From: Nitrospirota bacterium | Lineage (GTDB): Bacteria; Nitrospirota; Thermodesulfovibrionia; Thermodesulfovibrionales; Dissulfurispiraceae | DNA: 50,348 bases | Direction of reading: 5' to 3' | Assembly: GCA_021791055.1 (NCBI GenBank) | Contig: JAJYXI010000002.1 | Coordinates: forward strand, 1 to 50,348 | Part shown: in pieces, positions 20,159-28,920 of the stretch | How the letters are laid out: each line of letters starts with the position of its first letter | How positions within the stretch are numbered: position 1 is the stretch's first letter | Translations under genes and position numbers: made by a program | Notes under the pieces: generated by a model | What the model was told of the DNA's origin: nothing | Databases searched by the model: none | What the model saw: only the letters and a program-made list of their open reading frames with translations

Positions 20159-22708
20159 TTAAGCCTTCTCAATTTTAACGCCGGTAAATCCGCCGTTTCT
20201 TACATTAGCGCCGCTCAACCGTTCCGTATCAAAGGGCATTATCTCATTGTTGTTGACTCCTCTCGGAGTTTTGCCGAATTCTTTGGAAGCAACCTTCCCG
20301 TATGCCCAGTGTCCCTGTCCATAGCACTTGGCTACAGTGCCAGGACGGATACCTTCCCACAGGTTAGCCTTGATGACAAAACTGCCGCTTACCGAAGTCA
20401 CCTTGACCATATCGCCTTTTTTGACTCCGAGTTTTCGTGCATCGGCAGGATTGATATGGATAACATCTTCATGGCTGACATCGCCGAAGTCAACCTTATG
20501 GAATTCATAGTACCACGGAGAGTTCTGGCTTCTGCCTTCCCTGTTGAGCCTTGATTTGTAATCGATGAAGGTGAAGGGATAGTCTTTCACATCACCATGC
20601 CTGAAGGGAGGCTCGTAGTGAGGCACAAAGGCGAGTTCGCCCTTTGCAGTGTATTTACAGGTCTGAAGGATGTCGTCCACATTTGTCTTGTGTTTGTCGG
20701 CATGGGCATTGAGGGCCTTCTTCAATGTCTCGCTATAGAATTCAAACTTCTTTGTTACAGTGCCGAACTTGCCGCCCCAGCGATGTTTGTATTCGTACGG
20801 CTTTGAGTTCCAGACGCCGCGGTTGCGGTAGTCTTCCCATCCGTTGATCTTATCGCCGATTTTTGCGCCCTCTTCGCCCCAGGCAGGCGAGGTATAGTAT
20901 TTGACCGAATAAAGAGCGAATTCCTTGCCGTTTCCAGGAGCCATGCCGGTTTCAGGGTCTTTAATTTCTTTGGTGTAATAATCATAAAGATTGGAAAAGC
21001 CCTTCTCTTTAAGCTTTTCAGCAATGAGGAACGGGATTTCGGTCTCATCAATCTTCACATCCCACATGGGCTTTATTACCGGCTGAATGAGGGCTACATG
21101 GGCGTAACGGTTTTGTTTCTGCTTTACAAAACCCCATTTCTCATATTTTGTGATGGCCGCAGGAAGCACGATGTCGGCATACTGCGTTATCTCGGCTACA
21201 TTGGTTGTAAGGTGGACAAAGAATGGTATTTTCTCCATCGCCTTTTCCCATCTCTGCGCGCCTGTGCATGAGAAAGCAAAGTTGTTCATGTAACCGATAG
21301 CCATTTTGATATCATAAGGGTCTGCCTCAAGAATACCGGTAGCCGTATTATTGGTGACTACGCCGTCTCCGGGCTTGCCCTGGTGAAGAGCGGGAAGATG
21401 CTTGTATCCCCTCTGGTCAATCTTCTGCATTTTGGAGTGCTTTTTCGCAATATCGTCCTGGTACTTGTCAAGTTTCGGCAACTTATGAGCGGCCTGTTTT
21501 GCGCCGCCGAGGGTGCCGCCCACATTGTCTACTGCGCCGAGGAGTCCGTTAAGCGCGTGTACAGCCATTGCGCTGTAACCGCCTCTCACCTGCATTGCAG
21601 CGCCAGGGCCGAGCCATACAGCCACATTAGGAGCGGCCTTGCCCATTCCTTTTGCAACCCTGATAATCTGCTCTTTCGGGATACCTGTAAGCGGGGCAGC
21701 CCACTCAGGAGTCCTGTCTTTGAGTTCAATATTCCACCACTTCACAAGGCCGTGGGTCTCTTTTTCCGCAAATGAAGCCTCGTCAACTGTCCTGCCTGCT
21801 TTAAACTGGTTCTTGCCGTCTTTAAAGTCGCCAACGAACTCCTTGCTCCAAAGTCCTTCCGTAAGAATTACATGGGCAAGGGCTGTGGCAAGCGCGCCGT
21901 CCTGACCGGGTATTATCGGCAGCCATTCCTGCGCCTTTGAGGCAGTTGTCTGCTGCCTCGGGTCAACGACAGCCACGGTAGCATTATCAAGCATATCGCC
22001 GAATCTCTTTATAATCGCAGGGATCATCCTGTTGGAGTTTGTCGGGTCGCATCCCCAGATAACCACATACTTGGAATTTGAAACATCGTAATCCCTGTAT
22101 CCCCACATACCTTCCGTATAGAAGGCACCGAAGTTCTCCGCCTCAGCACAGATTGCGCTGTGGGATATACTGTTCGGAGAACCGTAAATCTTTGTCATTG
22201 CATCATAAATCATATCCCTCATATAGGAATATCTGCCCCTCATGAGAAGATATTTATGGGATTCGCCGTTCTTTCTCAGTTCCATCATCTTATCGGCTAT
22301 GGTGTTTAATGCCTCATCCCATGTAATGGGTACGAATTTCGGGTCAACACCCCTTCCCTTCTTGGGATTAGTCCTCTTCATCGGAACCTTTACCCTATCC
22401 GGGTCATAAACCTGCTGCAAAGACATATGTCCCCTCGGACATACATAGCCGTCGTTCTGTTTGGAATAACGATTTCCTCTTACCTTTACCGCCCTGCCGT
22501 TCTGGACGAAAATTTCAACAGGACACCATGTTGTACACCCCTGACATGTGGATGGTATCCATTTGCCAGGGTCTGTGCTGCCACTCACCTTTTCACCTGC
22601 AAGCGGTTTAGGGTTGGCAGCAAAAGCATTGAGCGAAGGCCCGGTTAATGCCATTGCTGCGCCGGCTGCCACACTTGCCTTCAGAAAATCTCTTCTCTTA
22701 ATCTCCAT
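20159..22708 (-). CDS. ArrA-like Tat-exported molybdopterin oxidoreductase
   Basis: An 849-residue DMSO-reductase-family enzyme. Tat signal KRRDFLKASVAAG at the N-terminus. The cluster ligands are C55, C58, C62 and C90 (CQGCTTWC with full C-x2-C-x3-C-x27-C spacing). Then RGRYS at 157-161, Mo-ligand Cys187 in SHSAICAEAEN, and Tyr204. Recalled active-site residues of Shewanella ArrA (R165, Y166, C193, K198, Y210) map with a constant offset of six, but Lys198 is replaced by Asn192. The protein is thus in the ArrA/selenate-tetrathionate-like group with arsenate, selenate or a sulfur oxyanion as possible acceptor. The start MEIKRRDF at 22708 has AAGGAGGTAAAG; the frame is open to 22741. A sigma-54 promoter lies upstream. 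Confidence 0.88.
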   Translation of the reverse strand: MEIKRRDFLKASVAAGAAMALTGPSLNAFAANPKPLAGEKVSGSTDPGKWIPSTCQGCTTWCPVEIFVQNGRAVKVRGNRYSKQNDGYVCPRGHMSLQQVYDPDRVKVPMKRTNPKKGRGVDPKFVPITWDEALNTIADKMMELRKNGESHKYLLMRGRYSYMRDMIYDAMTKIYGSPNSISHSAICAEAENFGAFYTEGMWGYRDYDVSNSKYVVIWGCDPTNSNRMIPAIIKRFGDMLDNATVAVVDPRQQTTASKAQEWLPIIPGQDGALATALAHVILTEGLWSKEFVGDFKDGKNQFKAGRTVDEASFAEKETHGLVKWWNIELKDRTPEWAAPLTGIPKEQIIRVAKGMGKAAPNVAVWLGPGAAMQVRGGYSAMAVHALNGLLGAVDNVGGTLGGAKQAAHKLPKLDKYQDDIAKKHSKMQKIDQRGYKHLPALHQGKPGDGVVTNNTATGILEADPYDIKMAIGYMNNFAFSCTGAQRWEKAMEKIPFFVHLTTNVAEITQYADIVLPAAITKYEKWGFVKQKQNRYAHVALIQPVIKPMWDVKIDETEIPFLIAEKLKEKGFSNLYDYYTKEIKDPETGMAPGNGKEFALYSVKYYTSPAWGEEGAKIGDKINGWEDYRNRGVWNSKPYEYKHRWGGKFGTVTKKFEFYSETLKKALNAHADKHKTNVDDILQTCKYTAKGELAFVPHYEPPFRHGDVKDYPFTFIDYKSRLNREGRSQNSPWYYEFHKVDFGDVSHEDVIHINPADARKLGVKKGDMVKVTSVSGSFVIKANLWEGIRPGTVAKCYGQGHWAYGKVASKEFGKTPRGVNNNEIMPFDTERLSGANVRNGGFTGVKIEKA

Positions 22709-22730
22709 CTTTACCTCCTTTTCAGGTTTT

Positions 22731-22763
22731 TTAATTGACAAGAAATTGACCGCAGAAAATCAC
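22731..22763 (-). CDS. Possible 10-codon leader ORF upstream of the ArrA-like gene
   Basis: GTG at 22763 is preceded by AAAAGGAGGGG with five bases between, a strong ribosome site. It opens a frame encoding MIFCGQFLVN and stops at TAA 22731-22733, about 22 bases before the catalytic subunit start. It lies in the leader predicted from the sigma-54 promoter at 22849-22864. It might be a regulatory uORF or chance. Confidence 0.3.
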   Translation of the reverse strand: MIFCGQFLVN

Positions 22764-22848
22764 GAAATCCCCTCCTTTTCACCCCCTTCTGTAACCCCAA
22801 ATCCAAAGATTATCTCACCTCATCCTGTTTGTCAAATGAATAATTTTA

Positions 22849-22864
22849 TTCAAGTTTCGTGCCA
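22849..22864 (-). promoter_or_regulatory. Sigma-54 (-24/-12) promoter
   Basis: The minus strand reads TGGCACGAAACTTGAA. The -24 half is perfect and the GG-to-GA spacing is correct, with GA in place of the usual GC at -12. The predicted start near 22838 leaves a leader of about 130 bases before the ArrA-like gene. The activator encoded at 23091-24428 is the obvious partner. The rest of the 349-base gap up to 23090 is AT-rich and holds no gene I can support. Confidence 0.65.
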
Positions 22865-23090
22865 TATATAACATATTGAAAGTAAGAGGTTTATTTTTAT
22901 GGATGTGTTACTGAAAAGAAACAACTATTAATTAAAAATCGCTTTTCTGCTTCTATTGTCAATAAAAACAGGGTCTTTTGGTTTTAAACACCGGATGTTA
23001 CGATTTGGTAGCAGCGAGGGCAATATAGTTAAAGCCAATCCGGAAGATAGGCTTTCTTAATTCAAACAGTTTAAAACGGATTAATTGGGC

Positions 23091-24428
23091 TCATAATTCA
23101 ATCCTGTATGCATTCATCTTCTCCCATAGTGTCTTCCTGCTGATTCCGAGCATTTCCGCAGCCCTCGTTTTGTTGCCCTTTGTGGTTTTTAATATTCTGA
23201 TTATATGCTCCTTTTCCGCCTCTGCAGCTATGTCCGAAAGGGAGAGATATTTGTTGTCCGGTTTTTTAACAATAAAAGGAGGCAAGTCATCCTTCTGTAT
23301 CGTATCCGAAGTTGAAAGGATTACGCACCGTTCCACAATATTTTCCAGCTCCCTGATATTGCCCGGGTAATCGTATGCTAAAAGCGCATCAATGGCGTCC
23401 TTTGAGAAACTGATGTTTCTCGAAAGTTTGTTTTTGCACTTATCCAAAAAGAAATCTATGAGATAAGGAATGTCTTCCTTGCGGTTCCTTAAAGGCGGCA
23501 GTGTTATTGGTATAACATTGAGGCGATAATAGAGGTCTTCCCTGAAATTTCCCCTTTTTACCTCTTCTTCGAGATTCCTATTCGTTGCCGCAATTATTCT
23601 TACATCCACATTCAGCGTTTCTGTACCGCCCACCCTTTCGAATTGCCTTTCCTGTATGACCCTTAAAATCTTGGACTGTGTGGAAAGAGGGATGTCTCCA
23701 ATTTCATCGAGGAAAATGGTGCCGCCACTGGCAAGTTCAAACCTGCCCGGCTTTCTCTTTATTGCACCTGTGAATGCACCTTTTTCGTGTCCAAACAATT
23801 CGCTCTCTATGAGCCCTTCGGACATTGCCGCGCAGTTAACCTTTATCAGGGGTTTATCCTTCCGTTTGCTCTGGTAGTGAATTGTGGTCGCTATGAGCTC
23901 TTTTCCGGTGCCGCTTTCTCCGAGTATAAGGACTGTTGAGTCTGAGTCAGCAACCTTCTCTACGAGAGAATAGACCTTCTTCATTTCATGGCTTTCACCG
24001 ATTATATTGGGAAAACAATAACACCTGCTAAGGTCTTTTTTGAGCCTGATATTCTCATCCTTAAGCCTCTTTACATCCAGAGCCCTTTCTATTAGCAGAA
24101 GAAATTCGTCCAATGAAAAGGGCTTTGTTATGTAGTCGAATGCACCGAGTTTCATGGCTTCCACTGCATCTTTAATTGTTCCGAAGGCTGTCATCACAAT
24201 TACCTGGGCATCGTTAGTGCTTGAGATCTTCTTGAGAATACTGAGTCCGTCAACATCTGGAAGTCGCACATCAGTGACAATTACATCGAAAGGATTATTC
24301 ATGAGGGAGTCCATGGCCCCGGTACCTGTTTCAAAAGACACTACATCGTATCCCGCAGACTTCAGGGCATCCTCGAGGGTAACCCTCATCAATTTTTCGT
24401 CTTCTATTAATAGAATCGTTTCCCTCAT
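23091..24428 (-). CDS. NtrC-type sigma-54-dependent response regulator
   Basis: A 445-residue activator. It has a receiver domain with Asp in VIVTDVRLPDVDG, an AAA+ domain with GESGTGKE, GHEKGAFTGA (sigma-54 loop) and GGTIFLDEIGD, and a Fis-type HTH (KTRAAEMLGISRKTLWEKM). It overlaps the kinase gene by ATGA. It is paralogous to the activator at 10894-12294 and lies directly upstream of the promoter of the ArrA-like operon, which it probably controls. Confidence 0.93.
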   Translation of the reverse strand: MRETILLIEDEKLMRVTLEDALKSAGYDVVSFETGTGAMDSLMNNPFDVIVTDVRLPDVDGLSILKKISSTNDAQVIVMTAFGTIKDAVEAMKLGAFDYITKPFSLDEFLLLIERALDVKRLKDENIRLKKDLSRCYCFPNIIGESHEMKKVYSLVEKVADSDSTVLILGESGTGKELIATTIHYQSKRKDKPLIKVNCAAMSEGLIESELFGHEKGAFTGAIKRKPGRFELASGGTIFLDEIGDIPLSTQSKILRVIQERQFERVGGTETLNVDVRIIAATNRNLEEEVKRGNFREDLYYRLNVIPITLPPLRNRKEDIPYLIDFFLDKCKNKLSRNISFSKDAIDALLAYDYPGNIRELENIVERCVILSTSDTIQKDDLPPFIVKKPDNKYLSLSDIAAEAEKEHIIRILKTTKGNKTRAAEMLGISRKTLWEKMNAYRIEL

Positions 24429-25897
24429 GCAGTTTGATTTACCGGAAAGGTCAGTGTAAACTTGGTGCCTTTCCCCACCTCGCTTTCTGCATAAATTTCT
24501 CCGTTGTAGTTTCTGATTATGTCATAACTCATCCACAACCCGAGACCTGTTCCCTCGCCAGGGGGTTTCGTTGTAAAAAAGGGGTCAAATATCCTGCCGA
24601 GATTTTCTTGAGAAATGCCTTCGCCTGTGTCTATAATTTCCACTTTTATTTTCGAATCATCCCTGTATCCCCTGACAGTCAAACACCCCTCGTCCTTCAT
24701 GGCGTGAATTGCATTTATGAAGAGATTTAAAATCACCTGATGAAAATCATGAGGGTCAAATACTATGAAAAGTCCGTCCTCCACCTCATTGAAAAACTGA
24801 ATCTTGCCTTTCTTGAGCTTATACCCCACAAATGTGTAGACGCCGTTTATAGAATCTTTTACATTCATGCTCATCGGTTTATGGTCTCCCTTTCTGGACA
24901 TCCACAAAAGCTTGCTTACAGTGTTCTCTATCCTATCAAGCCCCTCTTTTATCAGATCCAGATATTTTCCCCTTAATTCAGGATTGTTGCCATTGAGCTT
25001 CAATATCTGCACACAGTTAAATATCCCTCCGAGCGGATTGTTTATCTCGTGGGCAACACCTGCGGCAAGTATGCCTACAGATGCAAGCTTCTCCGACTGT
25101 ACCAGCTTTTCATGGGTTTTTTTAAGCTCTTCATTTGCCTGTTTTATTCTTTCTATCATGCTGTTAAACCTCTCGCCGAGTGCTGCAAGCTCATCGTGCC
25201 CTTTTACATCGACCTTAACATCGAGATAGTCACCCCTTGTTTTTTCCATGGTGGTGGCAAGCTGTGTTATGGGGCTTATAAAGCGTTTGCTCAAGAGAAG
25301 TATAACGCCGAACCCTGCAATAATAAGGAACAATGTAAGAATGATAATCGTTTTAATGGTAGCAACAATCTCCCTTTCGACCTTCTCAAGGGATATCCCG
25401 AACTTCAATGTGCCCCACCGCTTTTTCCCTATGGAGAGCGGGACCCCAAAATCAAGGGCATTATACCCGTTGTGCGAAAAGCTGTGTATTACGGCATCAT
25501 TTGCCTGTAATGCCTTCACAGTTGAGGGGTCTGAATACACCTTTCCGTACTCTGTAATATTGTTGTGAGATATTACCCTGCCTTCTTCATCCAGAATGGC
25601 TATGTAAAGCAAATCCATATCGCGCCTGTTGAATATCTCCATGATATAGTTGTCAAGGAGGCCGCCTTCCTCCACCAATCCGAGCCTCTCATAAATCAGG
25701 TCATTGATTATTGGTATGGCGAGAGTCTCTCCCAGCAATCGCCCCTGCCTTTTGACCTCCGTGTACAGGACGCTCTTTTCCCTCTGTACAGCCATATAAC
25801 CTATTACACCCATGAGAAGTATAATGGCTACTGTCGTAATCAGAATGAATTTAGATCTCAGACCCACCCTTGAGAAAAAAGCAGTAATCGTATTCAT
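24425..25897 (-). CDS. Membrane sensor histidine kinase
   Basis: A 490-residue kinase. TM1 is FILITTVAIILLMGVIGYMA, followed by a periplasmic sensor region of about 140 residues and TM2 (IIILTLFLIIAGFGVILLL). HAMP (FISPITQLATTMEKTRGDYL) and a coiled-coil come next, then HisKA with AAGVAHEINNPLGG (phospho-His) and HATPase_c (NLFINAIHAM, DTGEGIS, GTGLGLWMSYDI). It overlaps both neighbours by ATGA. With the tandem binding protein upstream and the NtrC-type regulator downstream it forms the second XSR-like module. Confidence 0.92.
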   Translation of the reverse strand: MNTITAFFSRVGLRSKFILITTVAIILLMGVIGYMAVQREKSVLYTEVKRQGRLLGETLAIPIINDLIYERLGLVEEGGLLDNYIMEIFNRRDMDLLYIAILDEEGRVISHNNITEYGKVYSDPSTVKALQANDAVIHSFSHNGYNALDFGVPLSIGKKRWGTLKFGISLEKVEREIVATIKTIIILTLFLIIAGFGVILLLSKRFISPITQLATTMEKTRGDYLDVKVDVKGHDELAALGERFNSMIERIKQANEELKKTHEKLVQSEKLASVGILAAGVAHEINNPLGGIFNCVQILKLNGNNPELRGKYLDLIKEGLDRIENTVSKLLWMSRKGDHKPMSMNVKDSINGVYTFVGYKLKKGKIQFFNEVEDGLFIVFDPHDFHQVILNLFINAIHAMKDEGCLTVRGYRDDSKIKVEIIDTGEGISQENLGRIFDPFFTTKPPGEGTGLGLWMSYDIIRNYNGEIYAESEVGKGTKFTLTFPVNQTA

Positions 25898-27597
25898 AGT
25901 CTTATCTTAGGATGACAGCCCTTTCCGCATGTTTGAGGCACTGCATTAATCCGTGCCCGTATATCGGCATAATCCTTATCGAATGCCTCTGTAAAACCGT
26001 TTTTCAGATCATCATCAAGCCTTCTCAATATCTTCTGGTGATTTGTGTTATTGGAATCCAATTCGAGAAGCACTTTTTTAATATTCTCTATTACAGAGAA
26101 CGGTGTCCCGGGGCCTACAACGAGCGGGCCTGTTGGTATGGTTACAGACTCGGCTATTACCTCGATGCCGAGTTTCATGTATTTCCTTGCCACAGAGTCC
26201 CTTACAGCACCGGCGTCATACTGTCCCTTAAGAATTGCCTTCACAACAGAGTCGTGATAATCGAAATTTGCATACCCTCCGAGGTCGCTGAGATGTATCC
26301 CAGAATTTGCGAGGAGATATCGCGGCATGAGATTTCCTGATGTGGATTTGGAGGCGGAAAATGCCATGTTTTTGCCTTTAAGCCCAGACGGACTTTTTAT
26401 GGGAGAATCCTTTCTTTTTATTATTACGCTCTTGTAAACCGCACTTCCGTCTATGCCTTTTGGCTTCAATATGCATATGGCTCCATATTTTGCACGGGCT
26501 TCGAGATATGTTAAAGGTCCGAGGAGTGCGATATCTATCTCGCCATTGCCGAGGGCGTTTACCGTATCCTCGTAATTCTTCTTCAATACCAGTTCATATG
26601 TGTACGGGGTTTTCTCAGAAAGGTAGTCAAGGAGGGGCTGATATTTTTCATATAATATTCTCGGGTTGTCCCTTGGTATTATGCCGAAATAAACCGTCTG
26701 TTTGCCCTTTGTCTTTTTCGCGGCCATAGCATCATCCTTAACAGAGCGCTCCATTTCCCTTATTGAATCATATGCATTGTCCGATATTTGAACAAATCCG
26801 TCTATCATCATAGCATTCAGTATTGCCCTTCCCTTTTCAGTCCTGTTCATGTTCAAAAAGGCGTCCTTGATCTTCTTCTTAAGATTCGGGTCTATATCTT
26901 TTGTTGCCACAACAGGAGGGATTCCATATGGCGGTGATCGTTTTATGATTCTCGTCTGTTTTACATAGGGAGAGCCTTTCTTCACCATATATTCATAGAC
27001 GATACTTTCAACAGCAGCGCCGTCTACAACCTTTTTGGCAACCAGCTCCACTGATTTGTTATGGCTGTAGCTGTACATGACCTTCTTAAAAAATTTTTCA
27101 GGAGTAAATCCCATTGTCTTGAGCAGATGTGTAGGATACAGTTTGCCCGTGTTGGATTTTGGATCGGTGAAGGCGAAAAACTTCCTTTTCAACTCGAGAA
27201 AGGACTGAACCGGACTATCTTTATGGACAATTATGTATGAATGATATGTTGCCTTGCCGTTTACACTTGGGGCAACAAGGAGTTCAACGCCGAATTTCTC
27301 ACGGTTTTTGACATACGGCGCAGAGCAGATAAATGCAACTTTAACTTCCCCTCTTTCGAGCATTGTATCCATCTCGTCATAAGTCCTTCTGTGAACCATC
27401 TGGACAGGCTGTCTTATCTGCTCACCTATGTAATCGATTATTTCCTGATAATACTTGACTGCATCAACAGGCGTAATCATGGATGATACGCCGATTTTTA
27501 TCACATTGTTTTGCCGGGAAAAAGAATCCTGCGGCAAGCAGAGAAATAAAAAGGGAATAGATAATGATAATAACAGAATAGGATAAAAGCGCCTCAT
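25894..27597 (-). CDS. Tandem (two-domain) PhnD-like periplasmic binding protein
   Basis: A 567-residue exported protein. An N-terminal signal (FYPILLLSLSIPFLFLCLP) is followed by two PhnD/AioX-type binding domains in one chain. Domain 1 spans about residues 30-285 (GVSSMITPVDAVKYYQEIID, VAFICSAPYVKN). Domain 2 spans about 300-555 (FGIIPRDNPRILYEKYQPLL, IALLGPLTYLEARAKYG). The C-terminus ends TCGKGCHPKIRL, a possible metal- or thiol-reactive tail. Fused domains may bind two ligands or dimerise internally. The stop overlaps the kinase start. No transporter genes are nearby, so a sensory role is inferred. GAGGGAC precedes the ATG. Confidence 0.85.
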   Translation of the reverse strand: MRRFYPILLLSLSIPFLFLCLPQDSFSRQNNVIKIGVSSMITPVDAVKYYQEIIDYIGEQIRQPVQMVHRRTYDEMDTMLERGEVKVAFICSAPYVKNREKFGVELLVAPSVNGKATYHSYIIVHKDSPVQSFLELKRKFFAFTDPKSNTGKLYPTHLLKTMGFTPEKFFKKVMYSYSHNKSVELVAKKVVDGAAVESIVYEYMVKKGSPYVKQTRIIKRSPPYGIPPVVATKDIDPNLKKKIKDAFLNMNRTEKGRAILNAMMIDGFVQISDNAYDSIREMERSVKDDAMAAKKTKGKQTVYFGIIPRDNPRILYEKYQPLLDYLSEKTPYTYELVLKKNYEDTVNALGNGEIDIALLGPLTYLEARAKYGAICILKPKGIDGSAVYKSVIIKRKDSPIKSPSGLKGKNMAFSASKSTSGNLMPRYLLANSGIHLSDLGGYANFDYHDSVVKAILKGQYDAGAVRDSVARKYMKLGIEVIAESVTIPTGPLVVGPGTPFSVIENIKKVLLELDSNNTNHQKILRRLDDDLKNGFTEAFDKDYADIRARINAVPQTCGKGCHPKIRL

Positions 27598-27620
27598 TGT
27601 CCCTCGACTTCTTAAGTCAT

Positions 27621-27652
27621 ATAAAAGGGCTATTAAGTGATAGCCCTTTTAT
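27621..27652 (-). terminator. Strong hairpin terminator after pfkA
   Basis: ATAAAAGGGCTAT, a 6-base loop, ATAGCCCTTTTAT is a perfect 13 bp stem with an A/T-rich base that works in either direction. It ends the leftward pfkA transcript. It also lies only 24 bases upstream of the tandem binding-protein gene start at 27597. Confidence 0.8.
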
Positions 27653-27680
27653 AAATATTTTAACACAGGCTGCTGAAATT

Positions 27681-28895
27681 TTAGAGATGTCTTACAATAC
27701 CGTCTTTCACTTCAGAAAATTCATGCTCGAACTTCTGCGGATTCCTTCCGAAACAAATGCCGAGGCTTTCAAAAAGGGCGACTTCCTTAATATCAACCTC
27801 TCTCCGCTTTATTGCCTCTGATGTAGACATATAGTGAATTTTATTTCCGTCGACATTGACTATGGTGTTGCCGGTCTTGCCCTCAAGCAAAAGAAGTACC
27901 GCAACCGCTCCTGCTTTATAGCCAAAATTCACATCATATGCAGATGAACCTCCGCACCGCACAAGATGCCCTGGTGTCACCTCCCTTACTTCAGGTATCT
28001 CATAAACACCGGGCGCATACATGCCTGTCTTTTTCATAAAATCCATTACTTCAGGGTCGCTCTTCAGTCTCTTTTCAAGCTGCTGCCTTATATACTTTCC
28101 TGCGCCTGCAAGCTTTTTATGGCCAAAGGCATCAACACCTGCTGATTCGTCATAGAGCATCTCTCCGCTTGCATTTTTTAGTCCCTCAGCAACAACAATA
28201 ATATAGGTGCCTGCCTTAACATCACTCCTCATTACCCTGCCGAAATAGGTAGTCTTCATGTGATCATAAACAACATCAAAATCAGCAGGTATTTCCGGTA
28301 TCAATATGCAGTCGGCCTCTGCGCCAACACCGCCTCTGAAGGCTGTATGTCCGACATATCTTCCAAACACCTCAATTACAAGAATACGGTTATGACTTAG
28401 TCCTGTAGTTTTGAGATCTCTTGTGAAAACTGATATCCTGTTAACAGCCGAATCTCCTCCGACACTGTATGGCTGCAAATCAAGATCCATAGTCTTTGGC
28501 ACATGAATACACGGAATGCCATGAGATGAAAGGTCAACGACTACGCTTCCTGTGTCATCGCCTCCGCTTATTATGAGGGCGTCTATGCCAAATTTTTTGA
28601 GTCCTTCTTTTATCCTTCCGTATGTATTAGGGTCCTTAATCTTGCTCAGCTTTACACGGGAATGTCCTGCCTCAGAGCCGGCAAGAGATGCCTCTATCTT
28701 GCTTACGCGCTCTGCATTAAGCAGAACAACCTTATCAAGTTCCACAAGGTTATAAAGACCTGCATAGCCGTTAGGAATAACTACCGACTCTATCCCCAAT
28801 GAGTATGCATACCTTGCAACGCCCTTGATTACGGCATTGAGGCCTCCGCAGTCGCCTCCGCTTGTGATAACTCCGATTCTTTTGATTGAAGCCAT
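27681..28895 (-). CDS. pfkA: 6-phosphofructokinase, predicted PPi-dependent
   Basis: A 404-residue phosphofructokinase that phosphorylates fructose 6-phosphate. The N-terminal phosphate-binding motif is TSGGDCGGLNAVIKG. The donor-site residues are SGGDDTGS and PKTMDLD. Asp in place of Gly in GGDD, together with Lys in PKT, is the pattern of PPi-using enzymes, while ATP enzymes usually have GGDGS and PGTID. The catalytic loop is slightly unusual (PKTMDLDLQPYSVGGDSAVN, where most have IDND). AAGGAGGAGG precedes the ATG. It is followed by a clear terminator. A PPi enzyme would make this glycolytic step reversible. Confidence 0.9.
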   Translation of the reverse strand: MASIKRIGVITSGGDCGGLNAVIKGVARYAYSLGIESVVIPNGYAGLYNLVELDKVVLLNAERVSKIEASLAGSEAGHSRVKLSKIKDPNTYGRIKEGLKKFGIDALIISGGDDTGSVVVDLSSHGIPCIHVPKTMDLDLQPYSVGGDSAVNRISVFTRDLKTTGLSHNRILVIEVFGRYVGHTAFRGGVGAEADCILIPEIPADFDVVYDHMKTTYFGRVMRSDVKAGTYIIVVAEGLKNASGEMLYDESAGVDAFGHKKLAGAGKYIRQQLEKRLKSDPEVMDFMKKTGMYAPGVYEIPEVREVTPGHLVRCGGSSAYDVNFGYKAGAVAVLLLLEGKTGNTIVNVDGNKIHYMSTSEAIKRREVDIKEVALFESLGICFGRNPQKFEHEFSEVKDGIVRHL

Positions 28896-28920
28896 ACAAA
28901 CCTCCTCCTTTTTTAAAGTA

